Assembly (NCBI GenBank): GCA_025084515.1
Contig: JAJAGP010000016.1
Location: 1,129,877-1,193,876, forward strand
DNA length: 64,000 nucleotides
Source: Ancistrus triradiatus
Lineage: Eukaryota; Chordata; Actinopteri; Siluriformes; Loricariidae
Direction of reading: 5' to 3'
Part shown: piece by piece, positions 12,380 through 25,261 of the stretch
Layout: every line of letters begins with the position of its first letter
Numbering within the stretch: position 1 is the first letter of the stretch
Made by a program: the position numbers and the translations under genes
The notes under the pieces: model-generated
What the model was told of the DNA's origin: nothing
Seen by the model: only the letters and a program-made list of their open reading frames with translations
Databases searched by the model: none

Positions 12380-12470
12380 TGCAGACTGGGATCACGAGAG
12401 ATCAAACCCAGGACCTTCTTATTGTGCGGTGACAGTGCTACGCACCATGCGATGCGGATGATGATTGCAC
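12380..12470 (-). repeat. tRNA-like SINE head (second family)
   Basis: The reverse complement gives GTGCGTAGCACTGTCACCGC, then GGTCCTGGGTTTGATC: A- and B-box-like motifs of a widespread fish tRNA-SINE. Confidence 0.5.
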
Positions 12471-12596
12471 TATTACTTATTAAGACGTATGTGATGTCAG
12501 TTCCACCAAAGATTTGATCCCTGGCCCTTACGAACTGCCATTTTCAAATCCAGGCACTTAGCAATGAGCCACTAGAGCGGCTTAAAACCATTTACC

Positions 12597-14200
12597 TACA
12601 GTGGTGCTTGAAAGTTTGTGAACCCTTTAGAATTGTCTGTATTTCTGCATAAATATGACCTAAAACATCATCAGATTTTCACACAAGTCCTAAAAGTACA
12701 TAAAGAGAACCCAGTTAAACAAATGAGACAAAAATAGTCATTTATTTATTGAGGAAAATGATCCAACATTACATATTAGTGAGTGGAAAAGTATGTGAAC
12801 CTTTGCTTTCAGTATCCAGAACAGCTTCAACTCTGGGATGTTGGTGGGTTTCCTCACATTAACTGCTCACTTCAGGTCCTTCTACAACATTTCGATTTGA
12901 TTAAGGTCAGGACTTTGACTTGGCCATTCCAAAACATGAACTTTATTCTTCTTTAACCATTCTTTGGTAGAACGACTTGTGAGCTTAGGGTCGTTGTCTT
13001 GCTGCATGACCCACCTTCTCTTGAGATTCAGTTCATGGACAGATGTCCTGATATTTTTCTTTAGAATTCTCTGATATAATTCAGAATTCATTGTTCCAAT
13101 CAATGATGGTAAGCCATCCTGGTCCAGATGCAGCAAAACAGGCCCAAACCATGATCCTACCACCACCACCATGTTTCACAGATGGGATAAGGTTCTTATG
13201 CTGGAATGCAGCGTTTTTCCTTTCCAAACATAACGCTTTTTCTTTAAGTTCTATTTTGGTCTCTTCCGTCCACAAAATGTTCTTCCAATAGCCTTTGGTA
13301 TTCATGAAAATTAACATGTGAAAAAGGCCATCACTTGCTTAGAAGTTACCCTGGGGTCCTTTGTGAACCTCGCAAAACATTCTTCCAACAGGCTTTCTGG
13401 CTTGTCCACGTGATCTTTAGCAAACTGCAGATGAGCAACAATGTTCTTTTTTGGAGAGCAGTGGCTTTCTCCTTGCAGCCCCTGCCATGCACACCATTGT
13501 TGTTCAGTGTTCTTCTGATGGTGGACTCATGAACATTAACATTAGCCAATGTGAGAGAGGCCTTCAGGTGCTTAGAAGTTACCCTGGGGTCCTTTGTGAC
13601 CTCACCAACTATTTACACGCCTTGCTGTTGGAGTGATCTTTGTTGGTCGACCACTCCCTGGGGAGGGTAACAATGGTCTTGAATTTCCTCCATTTCTACA
13701 CAATCTGTCTGAACTGTGGATTGGTGGAGTCCAAACTGTTTAGAGATGGTTTTTTGTAAACCTTTTCCAGCCTGATGAGCATCAACAACTCTTTTTCTGA
13801 GGTCCTCAGAAATCTCCTTTGTTCGTACCATGAATACACTTCCACAAACGTGTTGTGAGGAGCAGACTTTGACAGATCCCTGTTCTTTAAATAAAACAGG
13901 GTGCCCACTCACACCTGATTGTCATCCCATTGATTGAAAACACCTGAGTCTAATTTTTCACCTTCAAATTAACTGCTAATCCTAGAGGTTCACATACTTT
14001 TGCCACTCACTAATATGTAATATTGGATCATTTTCCTCAATAAATAAATGACCAAGTATAATATTTTTGTCTCATTTGTTTAACTGGGTTCTCTTTATCT
14101 ACTTTTAGGACTTGTGTGAGATCTGATGATGTTTTAGGTCATATTTATGCAGAAATATAGAAAATTCTAAAGGGTTTACAAACTTTCAAGCACCACTGTA
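12597..14200 (-). mobile_element. Tc1/mariner element, family A, copy 1
   Basis: TA-bounded element of about 1.6 kb. The inverted termini begin CAGTGGTGCTTGAAAGTTTG and extend about 200 bp on each side. It contains an antisense transposase pseudogene. It is the most complete family A copy here. Confidence 0.9.
12838..13831 (-). pseudogene. Tc1-type transposase (family A), frame-broken
   Basis: Begins MVRTKEISEDLRKR at 13831. Recognisable in order: paired-like helix-turn-helix (QFGLHQSTVQ), WTEETK (first catalytic acid, normally an aspartate, here Glu), QDNDPKLTSRSTKEW (second Asp), WPSQSPDLNQIEML (third acid). The pieces lie in several frames and a stop follows IEML near 12882, so it cannot make a functional enzyme. 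Confidence 0.85.
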
Positions 14201-14843
14201 TAATATGCTAATTGCACCCACCCAGTTAACTCCAGGATAGGTTCCAGACTCTTCCCCACAACACTGACCAGAATAAGCAGATTTTAAATGAGATGTTTTG
14301 CTTTTTTGCTATTTAATGGGTTAGATGATGCTACGAGCTTTGAGGACGATGATTGCATTGTTATTTATTAACATTATTACCGCTGCTTATCCTGATCAGG
14401 GCCATGGGAGCGGGTCTGGAGCCAAATGTGGAATTCATTGAGGGCAGGAAAAGGTACATCCAGAGCAGAGCGCCAGTCCATCACTGGGTTTTCTAAACTC
14501 ACCACCTGACCTTTACATTGCCAACTATTTTCAGCAGCTGGCTCTTGGCACTGGAGAGGTTTAAAACCATTTGCATTACAATCTACACTAATTAATGTAA
14601 GGAAGCTCTTGTGGCTCAAGGGGAAATACTGTTTGCTGGAAATCCTGGGGTTGCGCCCACTAGATTCCAGGATAGGCTCCAGAACCCCCTGCTACCCTGA
14701 GAAGGGTCAGCAAGGTGAAAAGGGATGTTTTGCCTTTTTCATTCCTTTTCATATCTGCTTAATCCTGGACAAAGCCGGTGCCTATCCGCCAGCATACAGG
14801 AGTAACCCCAGATGGGGCGCCGTAGGGCATATCGTAGGGCACG

Positions 14844-14846
<3 letters not shown>
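14201..14846. repeat. Decayed repeat DNA (SINE/LINE-tail-like)
   Basis: Phrases such as CCAGGATAGGCTCCAGAACC and CAGAGCGCCAGTCCATCAC match the 3' half of a common fish retroposon whose tail is (GAAT)n; GAATGAAT repeats do follow at 14924-14954. Boundaries are unclear. Confidence 0.45.

Positions 14847-14901
<55 letters not shown>
14847..14901. repeat. (AC)n microsatellite
   Basis: About 27 uninterrupted AC units. The apparent reading frames across it are artefacts. Confidence 0.95.
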
Positions 14902-14903
<2 letters not shown>

Positions 14904-14959
14904 ATTACGCGGATAAGAAAGTGAATGAATCAGTGAATGAATGAATGAATGAATGTGTA

Positions 14960-17910
14960 GGAGGTCAGTAGCTTCGAGGATGAATGCACTATTATTTATT
15001 AACACTAGATGGCACACTCATACCACCATATGTGGCTACAGGAAGCACCTCCACCAACTACACGTGCTTTTCTCAGTTTCCAAGTGGACGTGAGTTTGTT
15101 TTAATCTAAACAAACCTTATATTAGTAGCTGTTATGTTCCCTCTCTTTTGAACAATGACAAGAGCCTAAAAAACTTGATTGATGAGAGAACATATTGAGG
15201 ATTTTGAAATAAATGCTACATGTATTGTAAAGGATTGTTGGGTGGAGGATTAATGGGAGGTTGACTATCATGATGGCGTGTCCATTAAACACAGGAGGAG
15301 GAACCGACTTGCAATTGAAGCTGTTTATTCACACAAAGGTTTCAACACACTGCAGTGATGAGTAGAAGAGAATGGATGGCAAAGGGATAGCTGTAGAGGA
15401 TGACTGGATGACTGGATGGATGGATGGTTGGTTTTATATCTTTACACATCCAAGTCACATGGCAAACAATGGAAAAACATCCAAGTCACACTTTCAAAGC
15501 ACAACCCTCAGTCCATATCAAACAATAGAAAAGCCTAACAAGAAAATGTCTGACTGACTTTTTAAACTCCAAGTCCTGCCTTATCCTTTTGCAAGGATTG
15601 AATTGGAATCATGGTCTTTGGAGTTCTCTACCTGCTCCTGGGAATTTCCAACATTTATTGCTATAACATATCTCAACATGTGTCCCAATGCCCTACACAC
15701 TGCAAAGCAGTGGATGCTAAACAAGGATTAATGACCAGTATACAGTATATAACTTGACCAGGAGAGACGAGAATACACCAATACATTAGAGGGCATTACA
15801 CAATCTTTCATTCACAAACCCAGGGAAAATGTAGCTACAGTACCAGTTACTAGCATGTTTTGGAGAGGAGAGCTTAAACCTGAGCACCTGGAGGAAACCC
15901 AAGTAGACATGAGGGAGAACATGTCCCCAGTCAGACTGCAATTGACGGTGAGAACTGAACCTAAAACCGGGTTCACTGCAGCTGTGTGGCTGGAACTTGA
16001 GTCCAGGAATAGATCTGTGAACTTGACCTAGTGACATAGCAAAAGGCAGCTTTTCTCCCTATTCATCTACGGCATCACTTATTCAGATCTTTCTTTATGG
16101 TGACATGGAATTAAGTCATTTTTTTCTTTATATAAACCCAGTACAGTCTAGACAGAAACCATGATGACTCCACACAATAGATGGTAAAGGACGTGTCACT
16201 GAGCTGGTATGCAAAACAAACAAAATACCAGTGGGTACTGAGTTGGACAATGAGCACATACAGTACATGAGGGTATGTGTCCCTTAATTAAACAGCACAG
16301 AGACATGGGCATGCTTAATATGTGAATATATTGGCATGAGGTAAGGTACAGTATGGAACAGTTTCTTTGGAATGAAAATGAGACCTGTAGAACCTTTTGG
16401 GTTTTACTTTTCAGTAGCATCTCCATCAGAAAAGAACAAATTTCCTCTGAGAACCAACAAAAACTATATACAAAGCTCAAGATAAACTGTAAGGAAATTG
16501 ACTGGGTTAGATTTCCTTCTTGAAGGACGTTTATAATCCTTTCAATTCTCTTTATTGTCATTCTCATCTTGGGTCCATGTTTTCTTTTAATTAGCCATTT
16601 CCAACAAGTCGTTATGGTCTGTAAGCACTCCCTCTTATCTGCAGAGTAATTTGCATTTTTAGACTTGTGCCAGTATTTGTTTTAGAAATGAATTACCAAG
16701 TGATTACATAATTTGTTCTTCAACATTGAGTGATTCCCTATTTTTCCTCTACTTGATCTGGAAATAATATGCCATTGATTTAAAACAATTTTATTGAATT
16801 TGTTTGAGACATGATTCATGAAGCCAGAATGTTCAGCTATTACACAAACATTAGTTCGAGCCGTATCTGTGTTTTGTTTATTTGCTACAAACTATAAAAG
16901 CTGGCTGAACATCCTCTAGGTGTGGTGATTCCATCGATTTTTGCAATAGGTAGTATCAAGGGTTAAAATCATAAACAATGGCGAAAAATGTCCTCCACCT
17001 GGGTGAATTTATGTTGGAGGAAACCAAGGTGTGCCCACAATATCCAGTACTAAGCAGATTAATGGACAAATTAATGGTGTTCCTGCCCCGTCACAGGATG
17101 TCATTGCTTAAGTTTAATGGCAAAAGGTAAGACCTTTGCACAGGCGAATAAGGAGTGCCTCACAGATCTATGGTTTTGGCAGTCAGTAGAAAAAAAATAA
17201 AAGAAACACATGGCTTAAATGAGATAATAAATATACAAACCCATATAACTGTGATAAAACAATTTAAGTAGTATGGAATATTCCACCAGAGTTCCATGTG
17301 ATCTGAGTCATTCCTAAACAAATAGGCTGACACTAAATCTAATACTAAATAAAGCAGATTACTGCTGTGGTTTGTAGTAATGTTGCTAGTTACACTGTAT
17401 GTAATAAAATCACTCAAAACTATATAACTACCAGTCATGTTACAATTCAAAAATTCAGTTAACTGTATAAAACCTTGTTAAAATAAGTCTGCTAGTTCAT
17501 CAGAACTAAACTCTAAAGCCTAATGCATAATGTAAATACAATATAGAAATTCAAAGAGTAAAGTAAGAATGAACCACTTCCCCAGTGTTTGACCCGAGTG
17601 ACTGTTTGCTTACAGGACAATTGAGTGCTCAGTGGTTGTAGTTCAGGAGACTTAATAGTAATAATTAATTACGTTTCACTTACATTTTAACTTTGCTACA
17701 TTCCTTAGAAGAAATGGATTTTACACAAAAAGGGGACATAAATACTGTAAATCTGAAATTTAATTTTAGCTTTGAGCAACATGCTGCCTTAGTTTTTTTT
17801 GTTTGTTTGTTTATTTTTTTATTTATTTAATGTCATTATCAATGGCCATTTTAACGACAGATACAAGGTTACATCAATAACTAAGGTTACACAGAAAGTA
17901 GTCACATATA
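14960..17910. other. Unassigned intergenic DNA with a retroposon piece
   Basis: 15850-15990 carries antisense retroposon text (GGAGGAAACCCAAGTAGACA then GGGAGAACATG). (GGAT)n-like units occur at 15400-15430. No gene or splice-supported exon was recognised. Confidence 0.45.
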
Positions 17911-18862
17911 TACAGTGGTGCTTGAAAGTTTGTGAACCCTTTAGAATTTTCTATATTTCTGCATAAATACATCATCAGATTTTCACAAAAGAGTAGATAA
18001 AGAGAACCCAGTAATACAAATGAGACAAAACTATTACACTTGGTCATTTATTTATTGAGGAAAATGATCCAATATTACAAATTAGTGGGTGGCAAAAGTA
18101 TGTGAACCTCTAGGATTAGCAGTTAATTTGAAGGTGAAATTAGAGTCAGGTGTTTTCAATCAATGAGATGACAATCAGGTGTGAGTGGGCACCCTGTTTT
18201 ATTTAAAGAACAGGGATCTATCATAGTCTGCTCTTCACAACACATGTTTGTGGAAGTGTGGCACGAACAAAGGAGATTTCTGAGGACCTCAGAAAAAGAG
18301 ATGTTGATGCTCAACAGGCTGGAAAAAGTTACAAACCATTCTAAAGAGTTTGGGACTCACCAATCCACAGTCAGACAGGATTTGTGTACTAATGGAGACC
18401 ACTGTACCTTCCCCAGGAGGGGGCGGCCAAACAAAGATAACTCCAAGAGCAGGCATGGAATAGTTAGCGAGGTCCAAAAGGACCCCAGGGTAAAACTTCT
18501 ACGCACCTGAAGGCCCCTCTCACATTGGCTAATGTGAATTGTTCGGAGCCACCATAAGAAGAACACTGAAACAACAATGGTGTGCATGGCAGGGCTGCAA
18601 AGGAGAAAGCCACTGTTCCAAAAAGAACATTGCTGCTCGTCGCAGTTTGCCTAAAGAATCACGTGGACAAGCCAGGAAGGGCGATTGGACGACTGTTTTG
18701 TGGATGGATGAGAAAAATAGAAACTTTTTGTTGTAAAAGAAAGCGTGATGTTTGGAGAAAGGAAAACACTGCATTCAGCATAAGAACCTTATCCCATCTG
18801 TGAAAACATGGTGGTGGTAGGATAATGGTTTGGGCCTGTTTTGATGCCATCTGAAACCAGAT
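17911..18862 (+). mobile_element. Tc1/mariner family A, copy 2 (3'-truncated)
   Basis: Starts at TA with CAGTGGTGCTTGAAAGTTTG and runs through a frame-broken transposase (EISEDLRK-like, then WMRKIE in place of the first catalytic block, then a KHGGGRIMVW-like block). Similarity stops near 18862, so the distal catalytic region and right terminus are lost. Confidence 0.8.
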
Positions 18863-19006
18863 GGAAAGCTTGAGATGTATAGGTGAGACTGAAGGCATTT
18901 AAAAACAGTAAATATAAATTGATTTGCCTATTTAAGAATGAAATGTGAAAACACCAGTACAGAGTCTATTCGCATTCTGAATAATTAAAAACCACAAGGT
19001 GCAGAC

Positions 19007-20220
19007 TAAAGTGGGGCAAAAGAGGTAGTAGTCAGCCAATGATTGTGCAAGTTCGTCCTAATTAGAGATGAGAGAGGTCTGTAATTTTCCATCATAGGTT
19101 GGTAACTCTCCAACTATGAGAGGACAAAATGAAAAAACAATATCCAGGAAATACATTGTAGGATTTTTAAAGACGTTAATGTAATCATGGTGGAAAAATA
19201 AGGATTTGGTCAATACAAACGTTCAACTCAATTAATTTGTATCATAACCTTGTTGGGCAATGCAGAGAGGTCAAACCTTTTCCTGTAAGTCTTCACAGGT
19301 TGGCACCACAATGTTAGCTGGTTTTTGGCCCCATTCCTCCATGCAGATCTCCTTCTAGGCAGTGATGTTTTGGTGGAGGCAACACGGGACTTCAACTCCC
19401 TCCACAAATTTTCTATGGGGTTGAGGTTTGGAGACTGGCTAGGGCACTCCAGGACCTTGAAATGCTTTGAAATGCTTCAATGCTCTCACTGTGGAGGAGG
19501 GTTTTGCACTTAAAAATCCAAGATTACATGGCCCCGTTCCATTCTTCCCTTAACAACGGGATCAGTCGTCCTGTCCTCTTTGCAGGGGGGAAAACAGCAC
19601 CCAAAGCATGGGTTTCCACACCAATGCTTCCCAGTAGGTATGGTGCAACTCGCATTCTTCTTCCTCCAAACCGACGAGTTAAGTTTTTACCAAACTCGGG
19701 ATTGAGGATCTTGGGTGGTGCCCACAGATCGAGGGAGATTATCCAGGCTTGTATGTCTTCCATTTTCTTACAATTGCTCCCACAGTTGATTTATTCACAC
19801 CAACCTGCTTGCCTATTGTAGATTCACTCTTCCCAGCCTGGTGCAGGTCTACAATTTTCTTCCTGGTGTCCTTTGACAGCTCTTTGGTCTTGGCCATGGT
19901 TGAGTTTGGAGTCTGACTGTTTGAGGCTGTGGACAGGTGTCTTTTATACAGCTAACAAGGTCAAACAGGTGACATTAATACAGGTGATGAGTTGAGGACA
20001 GAAGATCTTAAAGAAGAAGTTACAGAGCCAGAAATCTTGCTTGTTTGTGGGTGACCAAATACTTATTTTCCACCATGATTTACAATTAAATTATTTAAAA
20101 ATCCTACAATGTGATTTCCTGGATTTTTGTTCTCATTTTGTCTGAAGTGTACCTATGATGAACATTACAGATCCCTCTCATCTTTCTGTGGCTGACTAAA
20201 TACTTTTTTGCCCCACTGTA
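19007..20220 (-). mobile_element. Tc1/mariner family B, copy 1 (internally deleted)
   Basis: The right end TTTTTGCCCCACTGTA matches the other family B copies; the left end is decayed (AAAGTGGGGCAAAAGAGG). Transposase text is antisense and fragmentary, with several internal deletions compared with 36738-38289. Confidence 0.8.
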
Positions 20221-21986
20221 AGAGTCACCTGGATGAGACACCAGTCCATTGGGTAGAGACTTCTATTGCAGCATCGGTATGATCCCCTAAATGACATTCC
20301 TCCCTCATGCACAGCTAATCGTGTCTGCATGTGACACTTTAACCATGCTTGTGGTGGTGAGCTAGCACATTACACTGCTGCACCACCCAAACATCTTAAG
20401 AAAATATTCAATTTAATAGGAAAGCATGTTTAAGCCCAAAGCAAAACAATGATGGGCTAGCATAGCCATTATCTGACAAATTGTAATTGTAGTAACTTCC
20501 CATTAAACCAAAGAAACTGTATGAATGAGAAATGTCTGAGTTTACTTTGAAAGCTCACCAAGAAGTTGGCAGATCTGAGTACATCAGAGTGATCTAAGTG
20601 AGTCTTTGTTGAGATCTCTGCTAAAACTCAGGGAGACACCTGTTAGATTACCGGAGTATTTTTGTTTAAATGAATAACGTTTTTTGTATTGTTTTTGTTG
20701 TTGTTTTTTGATGGCTCTGGAGATCCCCAGCTTGATTTCTGACCTCAGACTCCACCTGTGCAGAGTTTGCATGTTCTCCCTGTGTCCATTTGGGTTTACC
20801 ATGGATATACCGGTTCCTCCCACATTATATAGACATGCATTAGGTTAATTGGTGGCTCTTCTTTGTCCCCTGTGTGAGTATGGCTAACAAGTATCGTTTT
20901 AACTTTGCCTCTGTCATAAACAGCCATGGATGCTCATGTGACGTTAAATAAATAAACAAATAAACAACCCACACTTGTGTCAGGAGTAAATGGAGAGATA
21001 TGATGGAGATCTCTTTTGTGGTTTTCCTTCCCTATGGTCAGTTGTATGCAAAAGATACCTTTTTAGCACAGGTCTAGGCTAGCTTAGCTTAGCTTATCAC
21101 AGCCACTGTAACTCACAACAAATGCTAACTACAAAATTAAACTTTAAAGTAAACAATCAACCACTTTCCCTATCTTTCACATGAGTTACTATCTGTCTCA
21201 GGTGTAAATTTACTAATTAATAAAAGATCAGCAGTACCCTCGTTTTTTGGAGGGATTTTTTGCAAGTAAGATGGTAGACAATAGTGTTAAACAACAAAAA
21301 TGACTACATCCAACACACCTTACCTACCGAACACCACAGGGCTTTCTCTCAGGTAACAAAATCTTTATCCTGTTGCCAACACCTAGTGTAACTTTATACA
21401 AGAACAACATTAGGTAAAATAGAAGTCTTAGCTGTCAAATAAAGACATATCCATTGGTAATTTCTGACCGGCTTCTTGCTTAATGGTTGTTCTTGGCAAT
21501 CACTGCTTTTACAGGTTGTAGACTCCAAGATAATTAGTTAAACTAACTAGAAGCCATTCTGTTGCAGAAGTTGTTGCAGCCAGTCAATAATGAATGTAAA
21601 GCAGGATTTTTGCATGTTACTTCAGCCAGCAATATGCAAGATAACCAAACAATAAAAAACCTGGACAAGTCACCTTGTTGCTATCCTTGGTTTGGTTTAC
21701 ACAAGTATCAAATTACAGAAATGGAATTCCGTTCCAAAATAAGTTTGGTCTTTGGTTCCAGATATTGAAAATTTACAGTAGATGCGAGAGATTGAGAGTC
21801 GGTTGCACACAGGTATTGGTTTAGGTAAATCATGAACATAGATGGTGTGCTGCTAATAAGTACCTTTAGCTAGCATTAGCTCGCTATGTTGCCAGTTTAA
21901 CAGGAAGACAACACATCCTCACCATGTATCTTATATGATATACTAACACCGGTACTGGTGCACTGAGACACTCACGTAACATGAGT
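20221..21986. other. Unassigned intergenic DNA with SINE pieces
   Basis: 20340-20395 reverse complements to a tRNA-SINE head (GGGTGGTGCAGCAGTG). 20745-20870 matches the body of a common fish retroposon (TTTGCATGTTCTCCCTGTGT). The rest, including 20900-21980, has no recognised gene. Confidence 0.45.
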
Positions 21987-22197
21987 GGGACTGTGGTAGC
22001 CTAGCGGGTAAGGTACTGGACTATGGAACCCAAACTCCGGAGTTCAAATCTCACCTCTGCCAAGGTGCCACTTTTGGGACCTTGAGCAAGACCCTTAACC
22101 CACAATTGCTTGGATTGTAAGACTGTACCAATTGTAAGTCGCGCTGGATAAGGGTGTCTGCTAAATGCTGTACATGTAATGTAAAATGTAAATGTAA
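21987..22197 (+). mobile_element. tRNA-derived V-SINE, full length
   Basis: Head GGGACTGTGGTAGCCTAGCG, B-box-like GAGTTCAAATCTC, V-domain GCGCTGGATAAGGGTGTCTG, and an (AAATGTA) tail. Confidence 0.85.
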
Positions 22198-22539
22198 CAG
22201 GAAGTAACACTGAATCACTCATGAAGATGAAGTAATGTTTGACCATATTTCTTTCAGCTCAATCATGCACCAGTACACTGGAAGTCAAAAGTATTGCTCA
22301 AACACCTTCTTTCTCAATGACTAATACTAGTACAAACTACTCTCAAGGAGTTGTCAGTATTTTTGGGGTCATCCTTTAGACTTGATCTTCAGACCATCCT
22401 GACAGATTTCACAAATGTTTTAATGATATAAAAGTCACTGATCTAAACTGATTTTTCTAACTGACTCTGATTTTTTTTTTTTTTTTTAATATATCAGCCT
22501 TCTTAACTTATAACCATGATGTCTTTCATTTGTTTCTTC

Positions 22540-23720
22540 AGGTTTGCTTCTCTACATTCAGAAATAGCATTTTAGCATATCCTTCCTTTTCCAACACACC
22601 GGTTTGGAAGAATTCTAGCCCATTCCTCCGTACAGAACAGCTTCAACCTCTGGGATGTTGGTGGGTTTCCTCACATTAACTGCACGGACAGATGTCCTGA
22701 TATTTTCCTTTTGAATTCTCTGATATAATTCAGAATTCATTGTTCCATCGATGATGGCAAGCCGTCCTGGCCCAGATGCAGCAAAACAGACCCAAACCAT
22801 GATACTACCCCCACCATGTTTCACAGATGGGATAAGGTCCTTATGCTGGAATGCAGTGTTTTCCTTTCTCCAAACAGAAGGCTTTTCTTTTAAACCAAAA
22901 AGTTTTATTTTGGTCTCATCCGTCCACAAAACATTCTTCCAATAGCCTTCTGGCTTGTCCATGTGATCTTTAGCAAACTGCAGACGAGCAGAAATGTTAT
23001 TTTTGGAGAGCAGTGGCTTTCTCCTTGCAACCCTGCCATGCACACCATTGTTGTTCAGTGTTCTTCTGATGGTGGACTCATGAACATTAACATTAGCCAA
23101 TGTGAGAGAGGCCTTCAGTTGCTTAGAAGTTACTTTAGGGTCCTTTGTGACCTCGCCAACTATTACACGCCTTGTCCTGGGAGTGATCTTTGTTGGTCGA
23201 CCACTCCTGGGGAGGGAGAAAAAGGTCTCGAATTTCCTCTTTTTGTACACAATATGTCTGACTGTGGATTGGTGGAGTCCAAACTCTTTAGAGATGGTTT
23301 TGTAACCTTTTCCAGCCTGATGAGCACCAACACCTCTTTTTCTGAGGTCCTCAGAAATCTCCTTTGTTCGTGCCATGATACAATTCCACAAACATGTGTT
23401 GTGAAGAGCAGACTTTGATAGATCCCTGTTCTTTAAATAAAACAGGGCGCCCACTCACACCTGATTGTCATCCCATTGATTGAAAACACCCGAGTCTAAT
23501 TTCAAATTAACTGCTAATCCTAGAGGCTCACATACTTTTGCCACCCACTAATTTGTAATATTGGATCATTTTCCTCAATAAATAAATGACCAAGTATAAT
23601 ATTATTTGTCTCATTTGTTTAACTGGGTTCTCTTTATCTTCTTGTAGGGCTTGTGTGGAAATCTGATGATGTTTTAGGTCATATTTATGCACAAATATAA
23701 AACTTTTAAGCACCACTGTA
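22540..23720 (-). mobile_element. Tc1/mariner family A, copy 3 (internally deleted)
   Basis: The right terminus CAAGCACCACTGTA-like end (TTTTAAGCACCACTGTA) is at 23720. The left terminal repeat is not recognisable. Relative to the copy at 12597-14200, roughly 170 bp around 22682 are missing. Confidence 0.8.
22615..23376 (-). pseudogene. Tc1-type transposase (family A), long frame but catalytically incomplete
   Basis: From MARTKEISEDLRKRGV at 23376 the frame stays open for about 254 codons. It keeps the N-terminal helix-turn-helix (TISKEFGLHQSTVRH), the GRP-type linker (RSGRPTK), the second HTH, WTDETKIKLFG with the first catalytic Asp, and VKHGGGSIMVW. An internal deletion joins ENIRTSVRAVNV directly, removing the QDNDPKxT and SPDLNPIE blocks that carry the second and third catalytic acids. 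The open frame is therefore misleading: the enzyme cannot cut DNA, though the DNA-binding half is intact. Confidence 0.85.
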
Positions 23721-24130
23721 AGTTATGTTAAGTTATATCAACTATAAAAGCATCTGATCATTTTGGTATGTCAGATTTCACACCAACATGAGACAATTAA
23801 CAGAGTAAAAGCTTTCTCATAGAAATCACTAGAACCAATTATTACTTTCTAGACAATTGTAAAATATACACATCAATTTGCGAGGCATAGCTGAGTCCCA
23901 TGTTATAAAAACACTTTCCTTTTGTGGGCATATTCAGATGATAACCCCCATGTCAACAGAGCAAAGTTAAGTACTTTCAATATTAATTAGTTTCAAACAT
24001 AATTGAACTTTTATTGGGTATATTTCCATGCGGACTGTTTACTGTCTTCATACTGGAACAATGGGGAAGTACTTGCTTAGTAAAGGTCTGGCGTCAAGGT
24101 TCCTCACTCCTAACATGAATATTATCTGGT
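23721..24130. other. Unassigned intergenic DNA
   Basis: Nothing recognised. Confidence 0.4.
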
Positions 24131-24138
24131 GGTATGTC

Positions 24139-24212
24139 CCAATAGGCATCACGTTGGCACAGTGATTAGTACTTTTAACACACAGCTCCAGAGTCCCAGG
24201 GTTGATTCTACT
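24139..24212 (+). repeat. tRNA-like SINE head
   Basis: ACGTTGGCACAGTGATTAGT followed by CCCAGGGTTGATTCT: A- and B-box-like motifs of a common fish SINE; no tail recognised. Confidence 0.5.
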
Positions 24213-24240
24213 CGTTGGAGTTTTAATTACTGAATTAACA

Positions 24241-24598
24241 TGTATTACATATGACTGGTTCTATGAGGTGACCAATCAGAACACCTAGTAGCTATAAGTA
24301 CTTGCATGACTGAGTAACTTACAAAACTTTTATTGCTTTGAAAGCAAGCAGCTCAGCTATCCCTCAGATGTATGAGAAAACTGCTATGTAAAGAAGTAAG
24401 TAAAGCAGTAACAGCTTACATGTTGCTGCTTGCTTTTGAAGCAATGAGCATTTGTTGCCACATTCAGAGTTGTTATAGCCATGCTCCCTCCGTGTTCCGA
24501 TTGGTCGCCTCAGAACCAGTCGTGTGTAATATTGCCCTGAGAGATATTTCAATAAATAAGACTCCAACCTGTTTTCAGTTTCTTCAAACATTCCAAAG
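24241..24598 (+). mobile_element. LTR-like repeat (possible solo LTR)
   Basis: Begins TGTATTAC, contains GACCAATCAG (CCAAT box), and AATAAATAAG near 24551 as a polyadenylation signal. The right half matches 8925-9035. An internal hairpin (stem CTTTGAAAGCAAGCAGC / GCTGCTTGCTTTTGAAG) encloses a 70-bp loop. Confidence 0.45.
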
Positions 24599-24688
24599 AT
24601 GTGCACTAGGAGTCCAATGTGTCCCTGTGTGATTTTTCCTCTATGTGGCGTGAGTGAATGTCCCCTGCAAATGGAATGTCACTACTGG

Positions 24689-24889
24689 CACTGTGGTGGG
24701 ATAGTGGTTAAGGTACTGGACTATGGACCAGAAGCTCCAGGGTTCAAATCCCACTTCTGCCAGGCTGCCTCTGTTGGGTTCTTGAGCAAGGCCCTTAACC
24801 CACAATTGCTTGGATTGTAAGAACGTCAGTTGTAAGTTCCTCTGTATAAGGGCATCTGGTAAATGATGTAAATGTAAAATGTAAATGTC
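24689..24889 (+). mobile_element. tRNA-derived V-SINE, full length
   Basis: CACTGTGGTGGGATAGTGGT head, GGGTTCAAATCCC, ending in repeated TAAATGTAAA. Lies about 400 bp upstream of the ldha promoter. Confidence 0.8.
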
Positions 24890-25261
24890 TGTGGTTGGTT
24901 CCCACCATGCATCCCATGCTGCTGGTTTGGCCCCAGCTCCCCCACGACCCTGAATTCTATGGAGGAGGTCTAAAATGAATGAATGAATTCATGATAGATA
25001 GATACATACAATCATCCCAATACTACCACATCCTTTAATACCCTCTTCACAATCGTGCTCTGTAAGCACTTTTTAGACGCTCCCTTAAATACAACGACCT
25101 GCATTTCGTAAAATTTCCCTCAAGCTAGATTCATGTCGCTTGTTGTAAATGTCCTTTGATCTGTACAGATGTAGGGTGTACCTTTAGTCATACTGAGGCG
25201 TTTGTGAGTTGAGAAATAGAAGAAGGAACCACGAGTGTGCAACCACAGTACCGCATCATCC

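Noticed and set aside
14609..15017. Overlapping frames on both strands with Thr-His or Cys-Val repeats
   Set aside because: They are translations of the (AC)n microsatellite.
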